From positions 1 through 17,536 of the forward strand of contig DBUV01000023.1 of assembly GCA_002308095.1 (NCBI GenBank): a DNA stretch of 17,536 bases, written 5' to 3'. Both the position numbers and the translations under genes were made by a program. Positions 7,153 through 14,139 of this stretch are shown piece by piece. The DNA is from Acidimicrobiia bacterium UBA1281. GTDB lineage: Bacteria; Actinomycetota; Acidimicrobiia; Actinomarinales; Actinomarinaceae. Within the stretch, counting starts at the first letter, position 1; each line of letters begins with the position of its first letter. Below the pieces are notes generated by a model that worked only from the letters and a program-made list of their open reading frames with translations, did no database searches and was not told the DNA's origin.

Positions 7153-8439
7153 TTATGAACCGAAGTCCACTGATTTAAGGACTGGGTTAGTATCACCCTC
7201 TGTTGTCCAAATATCATATGTAGCAGCAGTTGGATCACCAGCTTGATCTAGTTCAATCTCACCAGATGCGCCAACATAGTCTACATCTTCACCTGCAGCA
7301 GCTAAAGCTATGCAATCTACACCGATACATTTTGTACCGCCAGAAGAAGCTTCAACTAAACCGGATGCAATATCTGCTCCAGTTACACCATTTGCAGCAG
7401 CTGATATTGCCATCAACATGACAGCATCATAAGCTTGTGGAGCGAAAATGAATGTTGGAGAACCATCTGCAGATACTTCTGCATAGGCTGCTTCAAATGC
7501 ATCTTTTGCTTCACCTGCAGCTGAACCAGGTGCAGTTCCTTTGAATCCATCTAATGCGGTACCTAAACCACATAGTGAAGCAAGACCAGCATCCTTAACA
7601 CCATCAGTCATATACCATGGTGTATCTAGAAGGCCTTGTTCAAAGGCAGGTTGTAGAACTCCACAACCAGTTTCTGGAAATAAAATTCCAACAATAGCCT
7701 CAGCATTACCTTTTCCTACAGCAGTTACTTCAGAAGAAAATTCTGATGCGTCTGTAGCATGATAAACAATTGTCTTTACTGTTCCACCAGCAGCTTCGAA
7801 AGCTGCAGCTGTAGCTTCAGCAAGACCTCTACCATAAGAGTCTGCTCTTGAGATTATTGAAACTGTTGAAACACCATCTTCAATTAGTAGGGATGCTAAA
7901 ACATCACCTTGTAAAAGATCAGATGGAGCAGTTCTTGCGTAAAATCCTTTTTTATCCATTTTGGTAAATTGAGGACTTGTATTTGATGGAGATACCATAA
8001 CAACTTCAGCTGCAATTGCGGCATCAAGAATAGCTAGTGAGGTACCACTACATGCGGCTCCCATAACTCCTTGTGCACCTTGTGCAACAACATCATTCAA
8101 GCTTGTTAAAGCAACAGCTCCATCGCAACCACTGTCACCTTCAATAAGGGTAACATCGGCGCCATTAATACCGCCAGCTGCATTGATTTGCTGTACAGCG
8201 AGTGCCGCACCTAGTGCAATACCAGGTCCTAGAGATGCTAAGTCACCTGATAAAGGCATAAGTGATGCCAGTACAAGTGGGTCAGCAGCAGGAGCAGCAA
8301 CAGTAGTAGCAGGAGCTTCAGTTGTTGCGGGAGCTTCAGTTGCTACTGTCTCTTCCTCAACCACTTCTTCAGCTGTACCACAAGCTGCAGCGAAAATCGC
8401 TAAAATCGCAATCAAAGCAATAGCTTTGCGATTCTTCAT
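7153..8439 (-). CDS. livK: Substrate-binding lipoprotein of a branched-chain amino acid-type ABC transporter (Peripla_BP_6 family)
   Basis: It captures the substrate outside the membrane and delivers it to the LivHM permease. The 428-residue protein starts with a lipoprotein signal peptide (MKNRKAIALIAILAIFAAAC) whose lipobox ends at C20. An acidic and Ala/Thr/Pro-rich tether follows to about residue 54, including a TEAPATTEAPATT repeat. Mature LivK folds usually begin like the PLVLASLMPLSGDLASLGPG seen here, and GGINGADVTLIEGDSGCDG also fits. Six cysteines follow the lipid cysteine (for example GAACSG, ETGCGV, TKCIGVDC), so up to three disulfides are possible. The start has a good ribosome binding site (AAAGGAAA, 8443-8450 on the minus strand). 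The gene faces the permease genes instead of sharing their operon, and its codons are visibly more GC- and Ala-rich than its neighbours. Confidence 0.93.
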   Translation of the reverse strand: MKNRKAIALIAILAIFAAACGTAEEVVEEETVATEAPATTEAPATTVAAPAADPLVLASLMPLSGDLASLGPGIALGAALAVQQINAAGGINGADVTLIEGDSGCDGAVALTSLNDVVAQGAQGVMGAACSGTSLAILDAAIAAEVVMVSPSNTSPQFTKMDKKGFYARTAPSDLLQGDVLASLLIEDGVSTVSIISRADSYGRGLAEATAAAFEAAGGTVKTIVYHATDASEFSSEVTAVGKGNAEAIVGILFPETGCGVLQPAFEQGLLDTPWYMTDGVKDAGLASLCGLGTALDGFKGTAPGSAAGEAKDAFEAAYAEVSADGSPTFIFAPQAYDAVMLMAISAAANGVTGADIASGLVEASSGGTKCIGVDCIALAAAGEDVDYVGASGEIELDQAGDPTAATYDIWTTEGDTNPVLKSVDFGS

Positions 8440-8448
8440 ATAATTTCC

Positions 8449-8463
8449 TTTCAGTCACTGAAA
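8449..8463. promoter_or_regulatory. 15-bp palindrome beside the livK ribosome binding site
   Basis: TTTCAGT (8449-8455), one central base, then ACTGAAA (8457-8463) form a perfect odd palindrome. On the minus strand its right end merges into the livK AAAGGAAA ribosome binding site. The one-base spacer suits a protein operator better than an RNA hairpin, although a shorter 5-bp hairpin is possible. The function is inferred from position only. Confidence 0.4.
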
Positions 8464-8469
8464 ATAAAA

Positions 8470-8491
8470 ATTCCTACATATTTGTAGGAAT
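8470..8491 (-). promoter_or_regulatory. Inverted repeat in the livK leader (possible attenuator hairpin or operator)
   Basis: Arms ATTCCTACA (8470-8478) and TGTAGGAAT (8483-8491) are perfectly complementary over 9 bp with a 4-base loop. Read on the livK strand, the hairpin is followed at once by TTTTTATTTT, which is terminator-like. It lies 31 bases before the livK start. It could be a leader attenuator, a 5' stabilising hairpin or a protein operator. It could also block minus-strand read-through. Confidence 0.5.
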
Positions 8492-8499
8492 GTATTACA

Positions 8500-8527
8500 A
8501 CAATAGCGTGTTTTTAGTACTCTTCAA
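8500..8527 (-). promoter_or_regulatory. Possible livK promoter
   Basis: On the minus strand, TTGAAG (8522-8527), a 16-base spacer and TATTGT (8500-8505) each match 4/6 of the sigma-70 type consensus. The predicted start, near 8493, would put the inverted repeat at 8470-8491 at the very 5' end of the transcript. The match is modest and the region is AT-rich. Confidence 0.3.
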
Positions 8528-8556
8528 ATAGCATATTTAATTTATTTATACATAAC

Positions 8557-9567
8557 ATGACTGAAATACTTGAAAACATACTAAATACACTAAACAATCA
8601 GGAATATGTAGATATTTTGTTATATATTTTTATTTTTTATTTCCTTTATTTTGGATGGAAAAATGGCTCAATTCTAATAGTTTTTTATATTGCCTCACTT
8701 TTAATTGCGATTTTTTCAAGTTTTAGATATTCCGACGAAATTGGTGCATATATCAGTAATTGGCTTAACTCAGGAAGACAATTATCCGAACTCTTTGCTG
8801 GAGTTATAATTTTTATTGGAGTAATTACAGTTTCATCATTAATTCAAAATATAATTATTTCTGTTAAAAGCAAAAATGACACAGGTAGTAAATTATTAGG
8901 ATCATTACTTTCTCTTTTATTAAGTAATTTAGTTCTAACCTTTTTATTTACAGTTATATCTCTTATCAATACAACTCCATTAGTAGAAGATTATCTTGAA
9001 AGATCAGAATTAGTTTCTTTTTACACCGATGCTGACGGCACTCCACAACAGGCATTAGAAGTCATAATTGGCAATGATTTGTTAAAAGTTGTTTCAAGAA
9101 TTAAAGACTTAACAGGAGAGTCTTCTGTAGTAGTTGATGATTATGGATGTTTAGAGATCCCAAAAGTATCAAGGTCAAAGTTAATTGCTAGAAATGATGA
9201 TTCTTATGAAATGTTTGAGATATTAAATATTGAACGTATTAATGATAATGTTGACCCAGTTGAATTTTCACAAAGACTTTCTGATATAGCAACTTCATAT
9301 GCTTTTCTAATGTATGAAGAAGGTTTTTGGTGTCATAAAAATCCATTAAATGGACAGCAAGTAGGGGATAGATTAAGTGAAGTTGGATTACCATATAAAA
9401 CAGTTGCTGAAAATTTGGCTATATCGTCAACCCTTATTGCTGGACATGAAAGTTTAATGAGCTCTGAAACGCATAGAAATACAATATTAGATAGTGAATT
9501 TAAAAGAGTAGGAGTTGGGATAGTGTCTGGTCCACTAGGTTTAATTATTGTTCAGATATTTCAATGA
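8557..9567 (+). CDS. CvpA-like membrane protein with C-terminal CAP/SCP domain
   Basis: The 336-residue protein has two parts. Residues 18-56 and 80-138 hold four predicted membrane segments arranged as in CvpA (colicin V production) proteins, including the early FGWKNG turn. After a linker (about 140-215), residues 219-336 match the CAP/SCP/PR-1 fold. H260 follows a phenylalanine/tryptophan stretch, ENLA lies at 285-288, and SSETHRNTIL carries H306, followed by FKRVGVGIV. These His and Glu residues correspond to the CAP surface cleft. The topology suggests the CAP domain lies outside the membrane. CvpA proteins are linked to envelope function, and bacterial CAP domains are secreted or envelope proteins of mostly unclear activity. 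No Shine-Dalgarno precedes the ATG. It overlaps the next gene by 4 bases (ATGA). Confidence 0.82.
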   Translation: MTEILENILNTLNNQEYVDILLYIFIFYFLYFGWKNGSILIVFYIASLLIAIFSSFRYSDEIGAYISNWLNSGRQLSELFAGVIIFIGVITVSSLIQNIIISVKSKNDTGSKLLGSLLSLLLSNLVLTFLFTVISLINTTPLVEDYLERSELVSFYTDADGTPQQALEVIIGNDLLKVVSRIKDLTGESSVVVDDYGCLEIPKVSRSKLIARNDDSYEMFEILNIERINDNVDPVEFSQRLSDIATSYAFLMYEEGFWCHKNPLNGQQVGDRLSEVGLPYKTVAENLAISSTLIAGHESLMSSETHRNTILDSEFKRVGVGIVSGPLGLIIVQIFQ

Positions 9568-9869
9568 CTTATTCTCCAATTCCACTTATTAAAGGATTAA
9601 TACATGATACGCAGGAGTATTTACTCTCTCTTAATATAGAAATTTCACAAAAGGAAAATGAAATTCTAGAACTCACATTAAAGAAAGAATTCACCAAAAG
9701 TGCCCTAATACAAAAAAATACACCAACACAGGTAGTTAATAAATTTTTGTCTGAGCATTACAATTTAACAAACAAACTTACCCCAAGGAGTTTTTCAGAA
9801 GACACATTTTTTTTGATAATGCAATGGGGGGTACATAAAGCTTCGGAAATGAAAAAATCTAATGAATAA
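9564..9869 (+). CDS. Hypothetical 101-residue protein with coiled-coil tendency
   Basis: I recognise no family. The protein is soluble, with no membrane segment or signal peptide. Residues about 12-50 are strongly helical with a heptad-like pattern (YLLSLNIEISQKENEILELTLKKE). The C-terminal half carries TPTQVVNKFLSEHYNLTNK and an aromatic stretch FFLIMQWGVHKASEM. It is held between the CvpA/CAP gene (4-base ATGA overlap) and the MATE gene (8-base overlap). This argues that it is a real, translationally coupled gene. It may bind one of its two membrane neighbours, but that is inference from position alone. Confidence 0.7.
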   Translation: MTYSPIPLIKGLIHDTQEYLLSLNIEISQKENEILELTLKKEFTKSALIQKNTPTQVVNKFLSEHYNLTNKLTPRSFSEDTFFLIMQWGVHKASEMKKSNE

Positions 9870-11145
9870 AGTAAAGAAAGATATTTGGCAGAATTCCTAT
9901 CCAATATTTATTTGGTTAATTACAGAGCCTATTGTTGGACTTGTAGATTCAAAAATTGCTTCAATGCTTGGCGAAACTTCACTATCGGGAGTAGGTATAG
10001 GAGAAACTATCTATTTTGTTTTAGTTTGGGTTTTTATTTTCTTAGCATATGGAACCACTCCCTTGGTAGCTAAATTAAATACTCAGAAAAAATTTGAAAG
10101 CTTAAAATATTTTATAACTTATGGTCGAAAAATGTCACTGCTGTTGGGAACTTTTGCAACACTTCTAGTATTTTTCTTTTCTGTCGATCTTATAAAAACC
10201 TTTGAACCAACAATTACAGTTGAACAAGAAGCACAAATCTATTTAAGTTTAAGAAGTTTTGGCATAATTTTTTATCTGGTAAATATGCACTCTACGGCAG
10301 TCCTTAGAGGTTTAAGATTCCCGAAGATAACTCTAAGAAGCGCTCTTCTTGTTTCAGGAATGAATATTTTATTTAGTTATCTCTTTGCAATAATTCTAAA
10401 TTTTGGAATAGCGGGTATAGGTTTAGCAAGCTCACTAGCTTTTCTAGTTACCGCTCTTTACTCATCATATATACAAAGAGAAAAAGTAAAACTATTTTCT
10501 GAAACTAATGAGATAGTGGATAAAAAGTACTTAAGAAAGAAATTCTTTTCTGTTGGAATGCAAATACTTCTAAGATCAATGTTTTTAACTGGTTTCATGA
10601 CTGTTTTAAGAAATCAAGCTTCAGTATTGTCCATGAGAGATATTGCCTTACAGCATGTATTGCTTCAATTATGGTCATTTGGATATGTGGCAATTGACTC
10701 TATGGCAATTGCTTCCCAAACTTTAATCTCAGAACATGTATCAAAAGGGATAAAATACTTCAAATCAAAATTATATTCAAACTTGATACAGTTAACTTCT
10801 GGTTTTTCAATAGTGTTATTTATTTTTAGTTACCTTTTTTTAGATAATCTAATTATTTTTGTTGCAGGAGAATCATTTTCATTGACCAGTAATACAGAGT
10901 TAAGGCTATTGTTTTCCACAAGTTTATTTATTGGAAGTTTTGCATTTCTTTGGGACGGAGTTTTGTTGGGTCTAGATAAAGTTTATGAATTTTCTTTAAT
11001 CACAATAATATCTTCGATAATTGGAATTATCGTTTGCATCTATCTTGTAGGAATTCATCAGAATATAACTTCTTTGTGGGTTGCTTTAGTTGTCTCTTTA
11101 ACTATTAGAAGTGGTCTTGGATATGCCTATCAAAGAACTGAGTAG
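9862..11145 (+). CDS. MATE-family multidrug/toxic compound efflux transporter (DinF-like)
   Basis: MATE proteins export cationic or polyspecific compounds in exchange for Na+ or H+. The 427-residue protein is hydrophobic throughout, with about 12 predicted membrane helices in two six-helix halves. The first half begins with IWLITEPIVGLVDSKIASMLG, matching the usual start P......D...lG of MATE proteins, followed by LSGVGIGETIYF. The second half begins near residue 225 (RKKFFSVGMQILLRSMFLTG) with the internal repeat pattern. The pattern fits the DinF branch better than NorM, from memory. Substrate is not predictable. It starts inside the preceding small gene (8-base overlap) and ends 2 bases before the convergent rex. 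Confidence 0.88.
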   Translation: MNKVKKDIWQNSYPIFIWLITEPIVGLVDSKIASMLGETSLSGVGIGETIYFVLVWVFIFLAYGTTPLVAKLNTQKKFESLKYFITYGRKMSLLLGTFATLLVFFFSVDLIKTFEPTITVEQEAQIYLSLRSFGIIFYLVNMHSTAVLRGLRFPKITLRSALLVSGMNILFSYLFAIILNFGIAGIGLASSLAFLVTALYSSYIQREKVKLFSETNEIVDKKYLRKKFFSVGMQILLRSMFLTGFMTVLRNQASVLSMRDIALQHVLLQLWSFGYVAIDSMAIASQTLISEHVSKGIKYFKSKLYSNLIQLTSGFSIVLFIFSYLFLDNLIIFVAGESFSLTSNTELRLLFSTSLFIGSFAFLWDGVLLGLDKVYEFSLITIISSIIGIIVCIYLVGIHQNITSLWVALVVSLTIRSGLGYAYQRTE

Positions 11146-11147
11146 TT

Positions 11148-11792
11148 TTACTTAACTGCTTTTAAAACTGGCCTGTCAAGGTAGTAACTTAATATTTGTA
11201 ATTCTTGGGATAGGTCTACAGATCTAATTTGGACATCTGGTGTATTTTTAAGTAACACAGGAGCGAAATTTAATATTGAGCGAACACCACAGGAAATTAA
11301 TTCATCAGCAACAGATTGAGCAAATTCTCCAGGTGTTGCAATTATTCCGATAGCTACACTATATTTTTTACAGACTTCATCCAGTTCGGTTGTAGGTTTT
11401 ACTACTAAACCAGCAATTTGTTTATTTATTTTCTTTGGATCATCATCAAAAAGAGCCACCACACCAAAGCCCCTGTCTTTAAAACCTCCGTAATGAGCAA
11501 GTGCTGAACCTAAATTTCCTACACCAACAATTACAGCACTCCAGCCTTCAACTAGGCCAAGTTCAAGCTGTATCTGATTTCTGAGAGTTGAAATATCATA
11601 ACCAACACCTCTGGTTCCTAACGTGCCTAAGTAAGAAAGATCTCTTCTAACTTGAGCATCGTTTACTTTTGCCAGTTCAGCCAAGGTTTTGGATGAAATA
11701 CCAATATCTTCTGAACTGACTTGCTCTAGACACTGCAAATAAAGAGGAAGCCTCTTTACTGTTGCTGGAGGTATTTTGCTTAATTCTTTCAC
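11148..11792 (-). CDS. rex: Redox-sensing transcriptional repressor Rex
   Basis: Rex binds operators near TTGTGAA-N4-TTCACAA when NAD+ is abundant, and lets go when NADH rises. The 214-residue protein has a winged-helix domain (about 1-75). It includes PPATVKRLPLYLQCLE, the recognition segment VNDAQVRRDLSYLG and the wing RGVGYD. A Rossmann domain follows, with GVGNLG at 90-95 and FDDDP around 115-119 for dinucleotide binding, and the domain-swap C-terminal helix ends the protein. Length is normal. The start is GTG 11792 with no clear Shine-Dalgarno; the frame is open a little further upstream but has no ATG. It is divergent from menJ and convergent with the MATE gene. A matching operator lies at 13224-13243 upstream of nuoA. 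I see no complete Rex site in its own upstream region, so autoregulation is not evident. Confidence 0.95.
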   Translation of the reverse strand: MKELSKIPPATVKRLPLYLQCLEQVSSEDIGISSKTLAELAKVNDAQVRRDLSYLGTLGTRGVGYDISTLRNQIQLELGLVEGWSAVIVGVGNLGSALAHYGGFKDRGFGVVALFDDDPKKINKQIAGLVVKPTTELDEVCKKYSVAIGIIATPGEFAQSVADELISCGVRSILNFAPVLLKNTPDVQIRSVDLSQELQILSYYLDRPVLKAVK

Positions 11793-11908
11793 TAATGCAC
11801 AATCTAATGAAGTAATAGATTTAACGTAAGCTGAGAGAGGAAATTTATTTTAGTTTGCAATTATAAATTAACGTTTTTTCTTCAATTGAGTTAACTTAAT
11901 GTTATCTA
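11793..11908. other. Divergent intergenic region between rex and menJ
   Basis: This 116-base AT-rich region must carry the promoters for both divergent genes. I see no consensus -35/-10 pair, no complete Rex palindrome and no hairpin. Neither start codon has a convincing Shine-Dalgarno, so leaderless transcripts in both directions are possible. Confidence 0.5.
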
Positions 11909-13180
11909 ATGAATAATTCAAAAATATACGATGTAATTGTTGTAGGAGCAGGTCCTGCTGGCTCAAATACAGCGATTTCATATAAGAATTTAAACCCAGA
12001 GCTAAATATTGCAATTTTTGATAAATCTCAGTTTCCCCGCGACAAGTCTTGCGGAGATGCAATTGGTCCGGGGGTTATTAATGCTCTAAAAAGATTTGGC
12101 AATGAACATATATTAGATGGTGAACCTGAAGTTGTATCTACTACATTATTTGGGCCAAAAAATATAGGTATTCAAAATTATATTCCTGAGGTTCAAAACA
12201 AGGAAGATTCAGTCGTATATGTTATTCCAAGGGTCGACCTAGACAATAGAATTTTTGATTTAGCAAAATCTTTAGGTGTCGATTCTTACGAAGAATACAG
12301 ATATATGGGTTTTCAAAGAACTGATGATGAAAAAATTGAAGTAAACTTCAAAAATTCGAATGGAGAGGACGAGACCTTTATAACAAATCTATTAGTTGGT
12401 GCTGATGGCGCTAATTCAAGAGTGAGGAAAGACTTAGACCTAAATCAAAACACTGACTGGCATAAAGCTATCGCCATTAGAGCCTATATCGATAGTCCTA
12501 ATTATCTTGAGATTTTTAAGGAGAGATCTCTTATGTTTGAAATAAATGTCTCTGCTCTACGAGGTTACGCTTGGGCATTTCCAAGTAAAGATACATTAAT
12601 AAATATAGGTATTGGAATGCCACTTAGTTTGTTTAAAAAAGAGAATAAAAATATTAACGAAATGCTTGATGATTTTGTAAAAACTTTAGAGAGCAGAGGA
12701 GTAATAGTTGAAAATATTCGAATGGAAAAAAGTTACATGCTTCCGTTCGCTTCTTCACGTCCAAGATTAGCTCACGATATGGTCGCCTTAGTAGGGGATG
12801 CGGGATCAATGATAAACCCTATGAGTGGAGAAGGTATTTTTTATGGTATGGAATCTGGTTTCCTACTAGCTGAGAATACACACAACTTACTTGATAGTAC
12901 TAAAGATAAAATCAATGAGGGAATACAAAATTATGAAAAAAGCTTCAATAAAAGATTTTCAAAACATTATTTAAGTTGTGCTCTTGCAAGACTAGTTTTA
13001 CAAAGTCCGTTTATGACCCAAAGATTGCTAGCAGTTGCCTCAATAGATCAACACACTATAGATTTTGTGGTTGAGTTATTGTTCGACGAAGCAAGGTTAA
13101 CCGTAAAAGAGGTCATTCTTTTAGCAAGCAAGTTTATGACCCCACTTTGGTTACTTAAATCAATAAAAACTAGTATTTAA
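11909..13180 (+). CDS. menJ: Geranylgeranyl reductase-family FAD oxidoreductase, probable menaquinone reductase MenJ
   Basis: Members of this family reduce isoprenoid double bonds using FAD. In actinobacteria MenJ saturates one isoprene unit of menaquinone. The 423-residue protein has the N-terminal dinucleotide motif VVGAGPAGSN (GAGPAG at 13-18) and the family motif DKSCGDAIGPG (C48, G49, D50). The second FAD motif is GDAGSMINPMSGEGI, starting at G296-D297. GGR-type proteins that reduce lipid or chlorophyll side chains share the same motifs, so the substrate is inferred from position. The gene lies 75 bases before nuoA, the operon that reduces the quinone pool, and next to rex. Placement of this family before nuoA is common in actinobacteria. 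No signal peptide or membrane helix is seen, and no Shine-Dalgarno precedes the ATG. Confidence 0.82.
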   Translation: MNNSKIYDVIVVGAGPAGSNTAISYKNLNPELNIAIFDKSQFPRDKSCGDAIGPGVINALKRFGNEHILDGEPEVVSTTLFGPKNIGIQNYIPEVQNKEDSVVYVIPRVDLDNRIFDLAKSLGVDSYEEYRYMGFQRTDDEKIEVNFKNSNGEDETFITNLLVGADGANSRVRKDLDLNQNTDWHKAIAIRAYIDSPNYLEIFKERSLMFEINVSALRGYAWAFPSKDTLINIGIGMPLSLFKKENKNINEMLDDFVKTLESRGVIVENIRMEKSYMLPFASSRPRLAHDMVALVGDAGSMINPMSGEGIFYGMESGFLLAENTHNLLDSTKDKINEGIQNYEKSFNKRFSKHYLSCALARLVLQSPFMTQRLLAVASIDQHTIDFVVELLFDEARLTVKEVILLASKFMTPLWLLKSIKTSI

Positions 13181-13190
13181 GTATTAGACA

Positions 13191-13219
13191 TTAATCCTGA
13201 TTTCCTAGTAAAATATAAT
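13191..13219 (+). promoter_or_regulatory. nuo operon promoter
   Basis: A perfect TATAAT lies at 13214-13219. The best -35 with a 17-base spacer is TTAATC (13191-13196), 3/6 to TTGACA. Transcription would start near 13226, inside the Rex palindrome. The strong -10 with a weak -35 is common in AT-rich genomes. Read-through from menJ is also possible, as no terminator separates them. Confidence 0.65.
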
Positions 13220-13223
13220 TAAC

Positions 13224-13243
13224 TTTGTGAAATCTTTCACAAA
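13224..13243. promoter_or_regulatory. Rex operator upstream of nuoA
   Basis: TTTGTGAAATCTTTCACAAA is a palindrome with perfect 9-base arms around a 2-base centre. It contains the Rex consensus TTGTGAA-N4-TTCACAA exactly. It begins 4 bases after the TATAAT and covers the predicted start site, the classic position for repression by blocking RNA polymerase. The nuoA start is 12 bases further on. The rex gene itself lies at 11148-11792. Confidence 0.88.
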
Positions 13244-13244
13244 T

Positions 13245-13252
13245 AAAGGAGA
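13245..13252 (+). promoter_or_regulatory. nuoA: nuoA ribosome binding site
   Basis: AAAGGAGA lies 3 bases before the nuoA ATG and is one of the strongest Shine-Dalgarno sequences in the window. It sets the nuoA start and contrasts with the genes upstream that lack one. Confidence 0.85.
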
Positions 13253-13255
13253 GAC

Positions 13256-13678
13256 ATGGTTGATTGGGTACCTATTTTAATAATGCTGATAATAGGCCTC
13301 GGCTTTGCCTTAGTTTCCCTTGGTGTAAGTTACTTATTATCACCTAAAAATCCAACTGATGAAAAACTAGCTCCTTATGAGTGTGGCATTTTTCCTGAAG
13401 AAGAGCCTTCACAAAGATTTCCTGTTAAGTTTTACATGGTCGCAATGCTGTACATTGTATTCGATATAGAGATTATATTTCTCCTTGCATGGGCCACCAG
13501 ATTTAACGAACTAGGTTGGTATGGAATTTTAGTTATTGCTATTTTTAGTTTCTTTGTACTTGAGACTCTTTATTACGTATGGAAAAAAGGTGTACTTGAT
13601 TGGAATACACCAAGAAGAAAGAGATATTTTGAAAAGACGCTGTTTGAGCCAAAAATTGAACCAGAAAAGGTTGCATAA
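13256..13678 (+). CDS. nuoA: NADH-quinone oxidoreductase subunit A
   Basis: NuoA is a small membrane subunit of respiratory complex I, at the junction of the peripheral and membrane arms. The 140-residue protein has three membrane helices (about 4-27, 61-82 and 86-107). Between the first two lies the conserved loop with YECG (42-45), and the second helix carries [15 protein letters not shown], matching the family FDvE..f..PWA pattern. Its strong ribosome binding site and the promoter/Rex operator just upstream mark it as the first gene of the nuo operon. It overlaps nuoB by 1 base (TAATG). Confidence 0.96.
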   Translation: MVDWVPILIMLIIGLGFALVSLGVSYLLSPKNPTDEKLAPYECGIFPEEEPSQRFPVKFYMVAMLYIVFDIEIIFLLAWATRFNELGWYGILVIAIFSFFVLETLYYVWKKGVLDWNTPRRKRYFEKTLFEPKIEPEKVA

Positions 13679-14139
13679 TGTACTCTCCTGACAATATTTT
13701 TACAACAACTATAGATAAAGCTGTAAGGTGGTCTCGAACACAGTCAATGTGGCCGGTTACATTCGGACTTGCATGTTGTGCAATTGAGATGATGGCTGCA
13801 GGCTCTGCAAAATATGATCTTGCTAGATATGGGATGGAAGTATTTAGAGCTTCTCCTAGACAAGCTGATTTAATGATTGTTGCAGGTAGGGTTTCTCAGA
13901 AAATGGCACCGGTATTGAGACAAGTTTATGATCAGATGGCTGAACCAAAATGGGTAATTGCTATGGGTGCATGTTCTTCAACTGGCGGAATGTTTAACAA
14001 TTATGCCTTAGTACAAGGTGTTGACCATATTGTTCCTGTAGATATATATGTACCAGGTTGCCCTCCCGGCCCTCAGTCACTTATGCATGGAATACTTACT
14101 CTTCATGACAAAATTATGGCTGGAGAAATTAATAGATGA
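13678..14139 (+). CDS. nuoB: NADH-quinone oxidoreductase subunit B
   Basis: NuoB carries the terminal 4Fe-4S cluster N2 that passes electrons to the quinone. The cluster ligands are visible as C33 and C34 ([11 protein letters not shown]), C99 ([11 protein letters not shown]) and C128 (VPGCPPGP). At 153 residues it has the normal core length, with the conserved [20 protein letters not shown] segment in the middle. No membrane segment is present; it sits in the peripheral arm. Its start overlaps the nuoA stop by 1 base, and its stop overlaps nuoC by 4 bases, so translation is coupled. Confidence 0.97.
   Translation: MYSPDNIFTTTIDKAVRWSRTQSMWPVTFGLACCAIEMMAAGSAKYDLARYGMEVFRASPRQADLMIVAGRVSQKMAPVLRQVYDQMAEPKWVIAMGACSSTGGMFNNYALVQGVDHIVPVDIYVPGCPPGPQSLMHGILTLHDKIMAGEINR

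Noticed and set aside
7230..8443. Open frames on the plus strand across livK (for example near 7541-7762 and 8183-8443)
   Set aside because: They lie wholly inside the well-supported livK gene and encode low-complexity Ser/Ala-rich products with no recognisable domain; they result from the GC-richer codons of livK.
11793..11908. A Rex site for rex autoregulation
   Set aside because: Only a weak CACAA half match is present near 11798-11802; no palindrome was found.
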